DNA from: Caenorhabditis remanei
Lineage: Eukaryota > Nematoda > Chromadorea > Rhabditida > Rhabditidae
Direction: 5' to 3'
Length of the DNA: 64,000 nt
Assembly: GCF_010183535.1 (NCBI RefSeq)
Contig: NC_071329.1
Coordinates: forward strand, 8,804,001 to 8,868,000
Positions 26,601-36,672 of the stretch are shown in pieces (position 1 is the first letter of the stretch; every line of letters starts with the position of its first letter). The notes below the pieces were generated by a model. The model did not search any database. It saw only the letters and a list, made by a program, of their open reading frames with translations, and was not told the origin of the DNA. A program made the translations under genes and the position numbers.

Positions 26601-29600
26601 CATCTTCTTCGGAATTCTTCAAAATGTATAGAGTCGAATTTCAGTAGTTTCTTTCCGCTTCTCTTTTCAGTCTCATCTACCTTTTCTATATAACTATTTT
26701 ACTATTCCTCTTCTTCGTAAATCTCTTTATTGAAAGTCTTCTCTCATATTCAAAAGTACAGGATATGGAAGATGATGAAGATGCAATTTTACTCAAAGAA
26801 TTCGAGTCATCGAATGAAATCGAAGAGACGACGACAGTAGAGCCAACAGCAGATCCATTTGGGGAGAGCATATCCACCATATCTTGCAAATATGGCATCA
26901 TAAACAATTTGGAAGCCCTTCTTAACAACGTAGCATCTGGATGGAAGTATCACGTGTCTAACACGGATCTCGTGAAACAAGCATGGTTTCGATTAGACAA
27001 TGCGACGAGTCGAATATGTGGACATATCGGAGGTTTGACCTAGATCTTCGACATATTTTATGAATTCTGTGTGTAGTCTTATTGAATATGTAGAAACTAA
27101 AGAATAGCTGTCATTCGGATTAAAAGAAAGAATATGTTTCTTGTTTTGTGATGAATACTATATTAGTACTTGGAAAAAAAGGGAGCAACTCACAAAGTTA
27201 ATCCACTTTTCTATTCCTATTCTCACTCACTTTTAGCAGCTGAAGTGCACTATCTGTTTACTCTGAAAACCCCCCTATAATCAGAGATTCATCTATCTGC
27301 TTCTTGATTCTCTCTGGCTGCACCACTACTTGTTATTCTCTCAACACCTTCTTCTTCTTCTACCTAACTTTTTCAAACTGGCCACAAGAAAGTAGTGGTC
27401 ATCCATCCACTCATCGTAAAACCCACTGGACCATGACTGTTTTTTCTTCGACCCGTCGGCTCTTGTCCTCTATTCATCCGACGTCTCAGCCAGCTTCTTC
27501 CTTGTCCCATTAATCATGCCTTATCGTTCGACGAACAAGAATTTTTGGAACCAATTTTGCTAAAAGGTCGTCAAATTCTTCACCGCAGCCTTCTTATTCT
27601 CAGCTCACTCACACAAGTCGTCATTTTTTGTTCTGTGAAAACCGGGAATAACGAGCAGAAGTGTGAGTGGTGTTGTCAGTTTGGAAGAAGTGAAAAAAAC
27701 GAAGCAGCCGTCTTCTCCTTCTTCAACTGCTTCTTCTCTCCAACTTGATCTATTCTATTCGCTAATTACCGACACCACTTTTGCTTCTTCTCCTGCAGTA
27801 TTTTTCTTGTATTCTTCTACTTCGGTTTCTGCTTCTTCTGGTGCCTTCGTGGCAGTCTTAATCCGTGATGGAGGCGGAGGAAGAGAACATCAGAGTGGAA
27901 GGTGTGCTCCAGAAGCCATGTCTTCCATCTTTTCTCCGTTCTCGCCGTTCGAATCGCCATCGCGAGAAAATGACAAAAATGGTGAAGGCAAAGCAGAAGA
28001 AACAAATGCAAATTTCTAAAATGGTACAGCACAAAAAGCTGGAATCCGAAGGTAAGTGGATCTGATCTCATCAGAAAAAGAAGTGTAATTTGTTCTGAAA
28101 ATGAGAAGAAAAGAAGAAGAAAAGGGGGATGAGGATTATCAAATATGTAGTACTCGTATAGTTTTCTGTTTTTCATTTCAGTTTTTCTGAAATTTAAAAT
28201 TTCCAAATTATTAGTTGTTCTGTGAACAGATGATCTCGTTCCCAGCGATCCCTTTCGCATTCACATCATCATCATCATCTGAAACATGTGCCCGAAGCAC
28301 CCAATGGTCTTTGTCGGGGCACCCTATAACTGCCGTCCGAATGGCGTGTGCTTGTCACTTTGACAACTTCTTTTCGACCCGCCCCGTCAGTAGTTCTTAG
28401 AGACAAAAAGAGCTACAATGATGCTCCTTTTCTTCTGCTTTTTTGTTCTAGCTCTGAAAAAAATAGAATCGAAACGGGAAGTTGTTGTTGGCGGTTTTCG
28501 TTTCGCGTTTCGCGCCTCGACCATCGCTAATCTAATTTTCATTTCCTGTCGTTGGATTTGACGACGAAGAAACAAACTCGGTCAGAAGAAAACGACACCT
28601 CATCCTTCTTCTTCTTTTTCTTTTTTTAGTTCTTCTCACTTTTTTCTCTGTAATTCCCACAACTTACTTTCCTTCTTCTCCATATTCTCGATCTGTTCCA
28701 GATCTGATTCTGGAAAACATCGACGACGAAATGGGTTCATCCTCTACAAATAAAAAGTCTAAATCCAAAATATCCACCGCCGACGTGTACAGTGCAATTC
28801 TCCATCATGCACCCGGTCCATTAACCCATCCAATTTCATCAGCTCTGGCTAAAGCCAAGCCAACTATAGGTGCTCCGATGCCACCATACACTACCACTTC
28901 AACACCATCCACACTGTTTTTTCAAGTCACACTTCCCTTTATGACAACTGCCTGGAATCGAGTCACCAGGCTTGAAAGTTTGTGTCTACCGTAATCTACC
29001 TTTATGCGCTCTCAAATTTCTATCTAATCTCCCAAAGTGTGCTCAATATCTAGTTCTTCCATACTAAAGGATTTCCTGTGTTTTTTTTTTCGTTTCCATC
29101 CCCGGTGCATGTGCCTCTTCCCTCTTTTTATTGCATGTTCCTGCCAGCTTTCAACCAAAAAAAGTATGTATATTTTATGTCGTTGTGCGCGTCATTCGAA
29201 TCGCACTGCAAATTCTCGAATTTCGTTTTGATGGCAACGAATGAGAAGAAGATTCAGTAACATGTGAAAAATAGAAAGAAACACAAGTGAAGTACACTTG
29301 ATAAGTATTCGAATAGCAATGGACTGGACCCCTCCTACGAAAATAATGGTTCTGCAACTAATTGAGTGTTGTCGAGGCGTGTCTTCTTCGTGTTTTCAAG
29401 AAATATGAGATTAGTCTTCCCGAGAAGAAGAAGGACTGCCTTCTTCTTCTACTTGAACCTCTTCTCCTGTTTTCTACTATTTTCTTCTTCCAACTTGTGT
29501 TGTATTACTACTTCGTTTTCTTCAAAATCGGAGGCCCCTCCACCCTCTTCTCTACTTGATTGCACTTCGGTTCCGCTTTCATTCATATAAAAGAGCCGCG

Positions 29601-32600
29601 CGGTAGACGGAGAAGAAGAAGAGTAACAACAACAACATAGAAGGAAAATTACTGCGTAGAGACCCTGCAGGTAGACGAGGAGACACAAAAATCCGGAGCC
29701 AAAAAGGGGCGTGGTGCAATTGAATGCAACTGGAGCCCAGGGGTCGAGAGCCGCAACTCCTCTGCTTCTCTTCAGCGCCACTACACCAAAGCAGGCAGAA
29801 GCAAATTTATGCGGAGCACGCGAAGAAGAAGAGGAGAACCTTGCGGATTTGATACGCTGTTCCGGTAAACCTGCTCCACTTATATGGCAAATTGCGCCGC
29901 AGATTGGCTCAAAATACTTCCATGACTCGCTTGTCTCTTCGATTCCCTTGTTACTTCTATTATTTTTATTCTATTCGACAGAATCGACTGTCGAAATAAA
30001 TTTGATGTCCTCCGACGACAAGCCGGTGCATCATCATACGCCGCCGCGACGACAACTTGTCTCTCCTCCTTCTCTTCCGCCCAGTTGTGCTTATAATCAT
30101 GAATAATTCGGGCATTTTTCACAACCTCAGCGTCCTTCTTCTTTCCGTTTTACTCCTGCTTGTCATTCGGCTGCATATTTCGGTGGCTGCTGAATACACG
30201 GATAACGAACTGGACTCGTCTTCTTCTTCTTCTTCATCGTTCGTTTTCCCGAACATGCGTTCGCGACGCGGAACTGAAAAAGTTCGCTCGCGGCAGCCGT
30301 TCGGACGAGGATTCTTCGGATCCGAAACTATGAAAGTTGAAGAAGAAGCTGAGGAGAAATCAAGGCCGATGCTTCGTAGCTCTCCAACATCATCAGAGCC
30401 TCCTGCGAAGAGGAAAAATGAGAACATATTCGCTGCTGTAATTAATACTCTTTTACATAAAGATGAAGGTGTGATATTTCTTCGTCTAGCATGTACAAAT
30501 CGTCTCATATTGTCTTGTTGTTTTGTATTTGTTGTCCATGCATGACTAGTGAATTCTTACTTTTTAATCAAAACTTTCATTCAAATTCTTTAATTTCAGC
30601 TCTTGTCGGACCTCCAACAAATGTTCGTGTGGAAGCAACAAGCAATTCGACAGCAGTTGTACAATGGGATTTCGAATCTCAGAAGGTTAGTGAGTTCTGG
30701 GTTTTCTAGGCGGGCCCAGTCATCCCCATGGGTCCTTTTTTCTTGACAAGTCTTGTCCACTATTCTTTTTTGAATTGCGTTTTGTTTTGGCGCCGAAAAG
30801 ACGAAAGAATGAAAACAGAATACTCAAAAAAAACAAAATAGGATACAAAATGATCCGAATCTTTTGCAGGCTGACTCATTTGTCGTCAAGTACATGCACG
30901 AGCCAGGAAATCGAATGGATACCGAGAAATGGAAGCAGTTGCCAGTTGTGAGCATTGACAAAGAAAATCCGAAACGATTTGCGATTGTATCTGAATTGAA
31001 TGCTCATAAGCCGTATGCATTCTGTGTTTTAGCAGTCAAAAACAATGTAAGTGCATCTCTTCGGGAAGAAAAGAAAAAAAAAGTTCAATGTTCACACGGT
31101 GAATGAGCAATAATTCTCACCAAATGATCTCACTAGAATGACAAATTTATTCTTTTCTTTTTCAGCGACAAGGGCCTTGTTCCGATCCACCAACTGTTCT
31201 TGAAAGTGTCACGCCTACATTCATGGTCCAGAATTTGAGGGTTCGATGGAAAACGAGCAATTCAGTGCAGCTGACGTAAGAGAGCATTCGGAACTAGCAT
31301 CCAAAATATAGAAATAATTTCAGATGGGAATACAACGGACCTCGTAACGTTGGGTTCTATGTGAATCACACTGGAAAGAAGGACTACATGAATCATGAAC
31401 TCCAAGAGAAGACCATGTCGACACCTGGATTCGGACAAGATCTTGACGAGAAGACTCGAGAATATCTGTGGACGAATCTCAGGCCGCATATGATGTACAC
31501 GATCCACGTAGGCGTGAGGACTTTGCCGCCTGGTGCTCGGAAGTATTGGCCTCAAGAAGTGATAACGGTCACTGATCCAACTGGACCACCATTTGTAGAT
31601 GTACCTCAATTGATGGATTCATCTGGAACTCAACCTGGACAACAAATGATCAGATTGACACCAGCCACGGAAGAATATGGACCAATTTCTCATTATTGGA
31701 TCATTGTTGTTCCAGCTAATTATAGCACGGTAGGACTGAACATTTGAGACTTATTCAATTATAGATGTTTCAGGAAGACGTTGTCAACCTGGATCCAATT
31801 GAACTTGAGAAGGCAACTGCTGAAAAACGAGCTCAACTTGCAAGATCTTTGAGTGTATCTCCATCGAAAAAGCTGAAACGGAAAGCTGATTATACCGAAG
31901 AAAGATCGCATCCAAAAGAGAAAAGAGCACGCCGTGGAGCTGTTCCAGGAGCCTATGTCACCGCAAGATTGAGTGCTGATCGAGTGAAACAACATTACCG
32001 AAATAACCAGCCATTTGTTGTCGGAGACTCACAGGTAATTATCATTCAAAAATAGAGTTTTTCTTTCTGAACGTCTCTTTCCGATATATTGTTAATGGGT
32101 GTCGGAAAACAAGCCGAACCCCCGAATACATTGTTTTTGGCGTGTTTCCTGTGTGGCCACAGCTCCCCCTCTCTCCGTTTTTCTCTCTCGATCCGCCATG
32201 AATAAATAATCGGAGGCGCGCACGACGTGTGTCCAAGTCGAAAGACAACGCCACTTTTCTATCGTTGTCTTTTCTTTTTTCTGCCTAGATTTCTAGTATA
32301 TACTTGTTTCGGGTCCTCCGAGATTTAAGGCCATAATATCGAGGCACTTACGGACCTTTTCAATGCCTTCCTCTTTCTACCCGCCACTTCAAAAACTTTT
32401 ATGAGCATTTCTTCCTATCGTGGTCAGTCAAGTAGAAAGGGCGGTTGTTCGTATGCTGCTTCTTTTCATATGTCTTCTTTTTGTACTAGTCAGCCACCCA
32501 AAAAACTATTCCTCAGCTAGTTTTTTCACCTAGATCAAAGGCAATTTTCCCACGAAAACTCTCTGTTGTTATTGTGCAAACATTAATCATTTTGTTATAT

Positions 32601-35138
32601 TGCAGTTGTATGACGGGTTCACCAACTATCCACTCGAGCACAACATTCACTATCGTCTCATGATGCGAGCTTTTGCGAAAAATGACGTACGAGCCAAAGA
32701 CAGTGTAAGTAAACTAAGCATTCATCTCATATCTAGATCAATATCTCTTCCCTTTTTTCAGTTTGAACAACGCGCTCCAATGAGCGAGAAGCTTTCTCGT
32801 ATGTATTCGGATTCCCTTCTAACTGAACCATTCACTATTAAGTCAGCTCTTCGTGGAGCTTCTCAAAAGTCATCACCATGGGTTGGAGCTTGTATTGCCC
32901 TGTTTATTTTGCTTTCAATTGTTGGAATGTTGGTTTGTTGGTGGCTTCGATGCAACAAGAAATCAGCTGGAAGGCATCCAAGACATGGATCAATCACGAA
33001 GGTTGCACTCACTGGAAACATTATGAATGGAGGTGGAATGCCTGGAGAAACGAGTAAATTACTTTCAACATCCAATGAATACGGCCGGCAGATTATGAAT
33101 CCTTACGAACAAATGAATGGAAATCAACACATGGAATCATCACTTGACCTGTATCCCCTCCCAAGAAGCCACTCGAGAACCAATGGATATGCACCTGTTC
33201 CAGTCCCTCTACCATCTCTTCCAAATAATGGAAACAATATGACTACAGTATCCCATCCAGCAGTCCCTATTGCCGAACTTGCTAATCATATTGAGAGACT
33301 TCGAATGAACAATAATGTTGGATTCCAAACAGAATTCGAGTCGATTGAAACTGGACAACACTTCACTTGGGAACACTCATCGGCTGAAATGAACAAGGAA
33401 AAGAATCGATATGCAAATGTGGCAGCATATGATCATACTCGAGTGGTATTATCAAATGTTGAAGGATACCCTGGAATGGATTATATCAATGCAAATTATG
33501 TGGATGGATACGAGAAACAGAGAAGTTACATCGCCACTCAAGGACCATTACAGAATACTTTTGCTGATTTCTGGAGAATGGTTTGGGAAGAACAGTCAGT
33601 GACGATAGTGATGCTGACCAATCTGGAAGAGAGAAGTAGAACTAAATGTGATCAATATTGGCCGAGTCGTGGAACAGCAGTTCACGGCGATATCGAAGTG
33701 ACTCTACTCGAAAGTGTTCATTTAGCTCATTACACAATGAGAACGATGCGGCTGAAAATGATCGGAGAGCCAGAGATTCGAGAGATCAAACATCTTCAGT
33801 ACACTGCCTGGCCAGATCATGGAGTTCCAGATCATCCAACGCCTTTCTTGATCTTCTTGAAGAGAGTCAAAACTCTGAATCCACAGGATGCAGGACCGAT
33901 CATTTCACATTGTAGTGCTGGAATTGGAAGAACTGGAGCATTCATTGTGATTGATTGTATGTTGGAGAGATTACGATATGAGAATACAGTGGATATCTAT
34001 GGATGTGTTACAATGCTTCGATCACAAAGAAGTTACATGGTACAGACTGAAGAACAGTACATTTTCATTCATGACGCTGTTCTTGATGCTGTCAACAGTG
34101 GATCAACTGAAGTACCAGCAAGTCGATTACATCAACATGTTCAAGCACTGATGCAACCATCAGTTGATCAAATGTCTGGAATAGATATGGAGTTCAGAGT
34201 GAGTTTTTAATAATCATTTTCAAGCAATTTAATTTGCGATTTCAGCATTTGACTACACTGAGATGGACCAACAATCGATGCACTGTCGCTAATCTTCCAG
34301 TCAACCGAAACAAGAACCGAATGTTGAGTGCAGTACCTTATGATTCAAATCGAGTCATCATGCATATGATTCATGGAATCGAAGGATCCGATTATATCAA
34401 TGCCTCGTGGATTGATGGATACAAAGAACGTGGAGCATACATTGCTGCTCAAGCTCCGACAGACGAAACTGCGGCTGACTTCTGGCGAGCAATATGGGAG
34501 CACAACTGTCCGATTGTTGCAATGTTGGTACAACTAACAGAACGAGGTCAAGAACAGTGCAGTGCTTATTGGCCACCGGAAGAAGGTGTTACAGTTGGAA
34601 ACCTGCGTATCGAGATGATGTCTGAATATGATATGAAGCATTATCATCTTCGAGAATTCAGGCTTTCTGATATTTATGTAAGATTTCTGTTAACTTCACC
34701 CGACTCAATTTATATTATTTTGTTTTTTTTTCAGACCCACGAAATGAGAACAATCCGTCAGTTCCAATTCATGGAATGGCCAGAAACGGGAAGACCATAC
34801 AAAGCTGATCATTTCCTTGATTTTGTCACTCAAGTGCACAACACTTATGCTCAATTCGGATGCACTGGACCCATCACAGTTCACTGTTGCTCTGGAGCCG
34901 GACGCACTGCAGTCTTCATTGCTCTTTCGATTATTCTTGACAGAATGAGGGCCGAGCATGTCGTTGACGTTTTCACAACGGCAAGTTTTTATTCATTTCT
35001 CTCAAATCTTAATCGGTGATTTTTTAGGTCAAACTGTTGCGAACGGAACGACAAAACATGATTCAGGAGCCAGATCAATACCACTTTTTGTACCAGGCAG
35101 CTTACGAATATCTTGCTGCATACGATAACTTCTCGTAG
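5617..35138 (+). CDS. ptp-3: LAR-type receptor protein tyrosine phosphatase, long (A-like) isoform
   Basis: Thirty exons in frame: 5617-5923, 6048-6189, 6239-6693, 11330-11464, 11509-11649, 11696-11819, 11906-11968, 12125-12209, 12256-12501, 12549-12690, 12747-12954, 13000-13070, 13212-13571, 13602-13631, 19925-19974, 20215-20479, 20527-20739, 21135-21277, 21832-21942, 23310-23442, 30600-30685, 30870-31046, 31166-31275, 31324-31729, 31774-32034, 32606-32704, 32762-34198, 34246-34677, 34735-34980, 35028-35138; 2262 residues. Order: hydrophobic signal sequence; Ig1-2 (about 104-301); Ig3 (302-393); about nine FNIII (394-1350); furin-like RARR near 1452; TM about 1559-1582; PTP D1 ([18 protein letters not shown], Cys about 1905); PTP D2 ([13 protein letters not shown], Cys about 2195). 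LAR family members act in axon guidance and synapse assembly as adhesion receptors whose D1 dephosphorylates tyrosines. The last intron is GC-AG. Exon ends are inferred; the family assignment is certain. Confidence 0.95.
6694..11051 (+). other. ptp-3: Long ptp-3 intron between Ig2 and Ig3 exons
   Basis: CT-rich intron sequence. A 40-codon open frame lies at 9652-9774 (KR-rich) without splice support or homology that I recognise. Nothing else coding is visible until the alternative first exon at 11052. A CT microsatellite lies at about 10457-10470. Confidence 0.6.
11052..11196 (+). CDS. ptp-3: Candidate alternative first exon (signal peptide) joining to the Ig3 exon of ptp-3
   Basis: The ATG at 11052 opens a frame whose first residues, [18 protein letters not shown], form a clear signal peptide, followed by about 30 polar residues. 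The frame ends at AAAG/GTTTCA after 145 nt, leaving one base (phase 1). This is exactly the phase needed to join the acceptor at 11330 (Ig3), 134 bp downstream. The predicted product of about 2009 residues would lack Ig1 and Ig2 but keep Ig3, all FNIII, TM and both phosphatase domains. No such isoform is known to me from C. elegans. The donor is only moderate, so transcript evidence decides. Confidence 0.6.
13602..13631 (+). CDS. ptp-3: 30-nt acidic microexon of ptp-3
   Basis: A pyrimidine tract plus CAG precedes 13602 and GTGAGT follows 13631. The 30 nt encode roughly [10 protein letters not shown], and both boundaries are phase 1. Skipping the exon would therefore keep the reading frame. 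It sits in the linker after the fourth FNIII domain. LAR-family receptors in vertebrates use short mini-exons to alter ligand binding, so regulated inclusion is plausible here. Confidence 0.75.
13632..19626 (+). other. ptp-3: Long ptp-3 intron (FNIII-4 to FNIII-5)
   Basis: About 6 kb of strongly pyrimidine-biased intron. Open frames found here are L/F/S-rich as expected from CT repeats. One frame at 18224-18353 begins with a hydrophobic N-terminus and ends phase 1 at GTGCGA; it is treated as a weak candidate first exon in the findings. No homology to a second gene was recognised on either strand. Confidence 0.6.
19627..19750 (+). CDS. ptp-3: Alternative first exon of ptp-3 (B-like short isoform)
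   Basis: The ATG at 19627 (a second in-frame ATG is at 19651) is followed by a basic stretch, then a hydrophobic core, [15 protein letters not shown], typical of a signal peptide. The exon ends AAAG/GTAAAA after 124 nt in phase 1 and joins the FNIII-5 acceptor at 19925, 174 bp away, giving ...[11 protein letters not shown]. The product is about 1467 residues, without Ig domains and the first four FNIII. From memory this matches the described C. elegans PTP-3B layout and size. An internal promoter upstream is implied but no element is recognised. Confidence 0.8.
23443..26764 (+). other. ptp-3: First part of the 7-kb ptp-3 intron before FNIII-8
   Basis: CT-rich intron without recognisable exons. 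Open frames are short, low in complexity and lack matching splice signals. It probably contributes regulatory sequence for the internal first exons downstream. Confidence 0.55.
26765..27046 (+). CDS. Orphan open frame inside ptp-3 intron; unknown protein or alternative first exon
   Basis: From ATG 26765 the frame encodes an acidic start ([13 protein letters not shown]) and then a compact, mixed-composition segment that, unlike the surrounding intron, has no CT-repeat character. It can end at TAG 27044-27046 (93 residues) or splice at 27032 (G/GTTTGA) in phase 1 to the acceptor at 28702 or 30600. The in-frame sequence upstream (26671-26764) is open and hydrophobic but lacks an ATG. I do not recognise the family. 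It could be a nested gene, a ptp-3 alternative exon or chance. Confidence 0.3.
27868..28051 (+). CDS. ptp-3: Candidate ptp-3 alternative first exon without signal peptide
   Basis: An in-frame TAA lies directly upstream, so this frame can only begin at ATG 27868. It encodes 61 highly charged residues (starting [12 protein letters not shown], later K/R/Q-rich) and stops at a strong donor GAAG/GTAAGT in phase 1. It can join the cassette acceptor at 28702 or FNIII-8 at 30600. Via the cassette the product would be about 1274 residues. Lacking a cleavable signal, such an isoform would need another route to the membrane, or the exon is 5' UTR. Evidence is reading frame plus donor only. Confidence 0.35.
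28702..28977 (+). CDS. ptp-3: Candidate cassette exon of ptp-3
   Basis: The acceptor TGTTCCAG/A precedes 28702 and the donor GAAA/GTTTGT follows 28977. The 276 nt (92 codons) are open in phase 1 at both ends, so it could be inserted between 23442 or 28051 and 30600 without a frame change. It encodes a S/T/K/P-rich, low-hydrophobicity linker. No domain is recognised. An earlier donor at 28869 is also in phase. It may be used only with internal first exons. Confidence 0.4.
30099..30468 (+). CDS. ptp-3: Alternative first exon of ptp-3 giving the shortest receptor isoform
   Basis: ATG 30099 starts a classic signal peptide (MNNSGIFHN then [16 protein letters not shown], cleavage likely after SVAA), followed by a Ser run and a basic/acidic linker. 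The exon ends GAAG/GTGTGA after 370 nt in phase 1 and joins the FNIII-8 acceptor at 30600, only 131 bp downstream. The predicted product of about 1244 residues keeps the last two FNIII domains, the furin-like site, TM and both phosphatase domains. The donor is not ideal. The C. elegans B isoform, as I recall it, has about four FNIII, so this would be a further form. Confidence 0.65.
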
Positions 35139-35653
35139 ATCTTTTCCCTTTGTTTCCCCTTTTTCTTTCCCTCCATTTCCCTGTTTGCTTCTAGTTCAAC
35201 CCGGTAGAATCTCTTCATTCAGATCTTCCTCTTTTCCCAATTCACTACTCATTTCAACTTGTTTCTTTCAGAAAAAAAACATACCAAGTAATAATTCACA
35301 AAACGCACTTTTCTCCCCAGTTTCCAACGGGTTATCTCTCTAATTTTGTGCCCTTCAATTTTATTAATTCACTCTTTTCTTTCCTTCAAAATATGACGGG
35401 TTTGTCATTCAACCAATCTGAAATCCCCCTCATCCAACTTTTATTATGTTTCCCCCAATCCATGATACACAAATTTGCTCATGTCTCAACAGGATTGTTT
35501 GTAAATATTCGTAACTTTTTCTAATTCTTTCTCATCATCATCTCTATTCCGCCATCTCGTATTCATTTCAATAATTGTAATCGTTGTATGTGATCCAACC
35601 CATTTTCTCCCAATTTTTGGCAGATTGCTTTAATGAATTAAATATAAAAATTT

Positions 35654-35659
35654 AATAAA
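35654..35659 (+). terminator. ptp-3: Poly(A) signal AATAAA of ptp-3
   Basis: AATAAA lies 516 nt after the ptp-3 stop. It is within 40 bp of the stop codon of the convergent minus-strand gene, so the 3' ends nearly touch or overlap. Confidence 0.6.
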
Positions 35660-35689
35660 AATTTAAAAATTAAATAACTTCATTCCTAA

Positions 35690-36672
35690 TTAAAACCAAA
35701 CGAATGCATACAAAATAGAAAGTAGAAAAATAGAAAATACAGAGATTTCATTGGAAGAGTTAACTTTTCGAGAAGATCTTGAACTCATCGAATAAATCGA
35801 ATTCAGCTCTTGTTCAGTGGCAGTGTTACACTTGTTTTCTTGGCAGCAACAGAAGGAAAACTAAAAGAAATGTCTGTTTGTGTGTCTGTTCTTCCGAGAC
35901 AACTTACGTTTCCCTTCATTCCATCATAAAATGAAATATCCTGACACTTTCCATCATTCTTCTGACACACTTGACGATCTCCTCCGGTATAAGCACAACG
36001 AGACGAGATTCCTTGTTGAAAAATTCCATCTGGAATTACTTTTGTTTTTTTGAGTATACATATATCATCTACAGTAACCCAGGCTATAGTTCCAAAATCT
36101 ACTAACCGTCATCTAGAGCAGAATGAATTATGACTTTGATACAGTACATCGCAGAACACATTGCAGTATCGTTAAGATGAAACGGGTTATCTTCGACGGA
36201 TGCCTGGAATAATGAGGATTCTGCACCGATGATTTCAAGTCTTGTCATTTCTAACTGTCATGATACCTTTTTTCCTCAAAATGTCGATTGTGCAGAATTG
36301 TTTAATCAGGGTTATTTCTTTAAACTTTAAGAAAGTCTCCCTTAAGCAAGAACATTTCCATAACTCCGAGTGTTTCAAGTGGTCAACCCAAAGGGACCAT
36401 TACGGAATGAAAAATGGGGGATTATCTCATTAGATCTTGCTAAGGATAACATCAATGGAGCCCTCCCTGTTGGTATGTCTTCTCTCAGAACGGAAATTAT
36501 TTTTAATTCTTCAGTAACAGAAAAATGGGTACACTGTCTGTAATCATTTCACGACATATCGCATCTTCAATCCATAACTAACCTGCATTCTTCCAACAAA
36601 TCCGGATAAACAATCGACGAGTGCCAACGTGGCAGACGGAAGGATCAGAAGGAGAGGAAAAATAAGTAACAT
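35690..36672 (-). CDS. Secreted or GPI-anchored cysteine-rich protein, ET-module/Ly6-like
   Basis: Four short exons on the minus strand: 36672-36583, 36203-36107, 36029-35908, 35860-35690; 480 nt, 159 residues. Exon 1 encodes a signal peptide (MLLIFPLLLILPSATLA). The middle carries CSAMYCIKV and a C-x(9)-C-x(6)-C segment, and exon 4 begins FCCCQENKCN, the CCC-x(4)-CN ending typical of the nematode ET module and related to the Ly6 three-finger fold. The last 16 or so residues are hydrophobic and end at the stop, as in a GPI-anchor signal or a tail anchor. Family members are small extracellular proteins; function unknown. It lies tail to tail with ptp-3. All splice sites are canonical and phases agree. 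Confidence 0.85.

Noticed and set aside
27817..28260. 147-codon minus-strand frame
   Set aside because: It is the antisense of the purine-rich 27868-28051 segment and is Leu/Phe/His-rich without splice logic.
29711..30106. 131-codon frame just upstream of the 30099 first exon
   Set aside because: No ATG near its start and no acceptor in matching phase; more likely 5' UTR or promoter of the short isoform.
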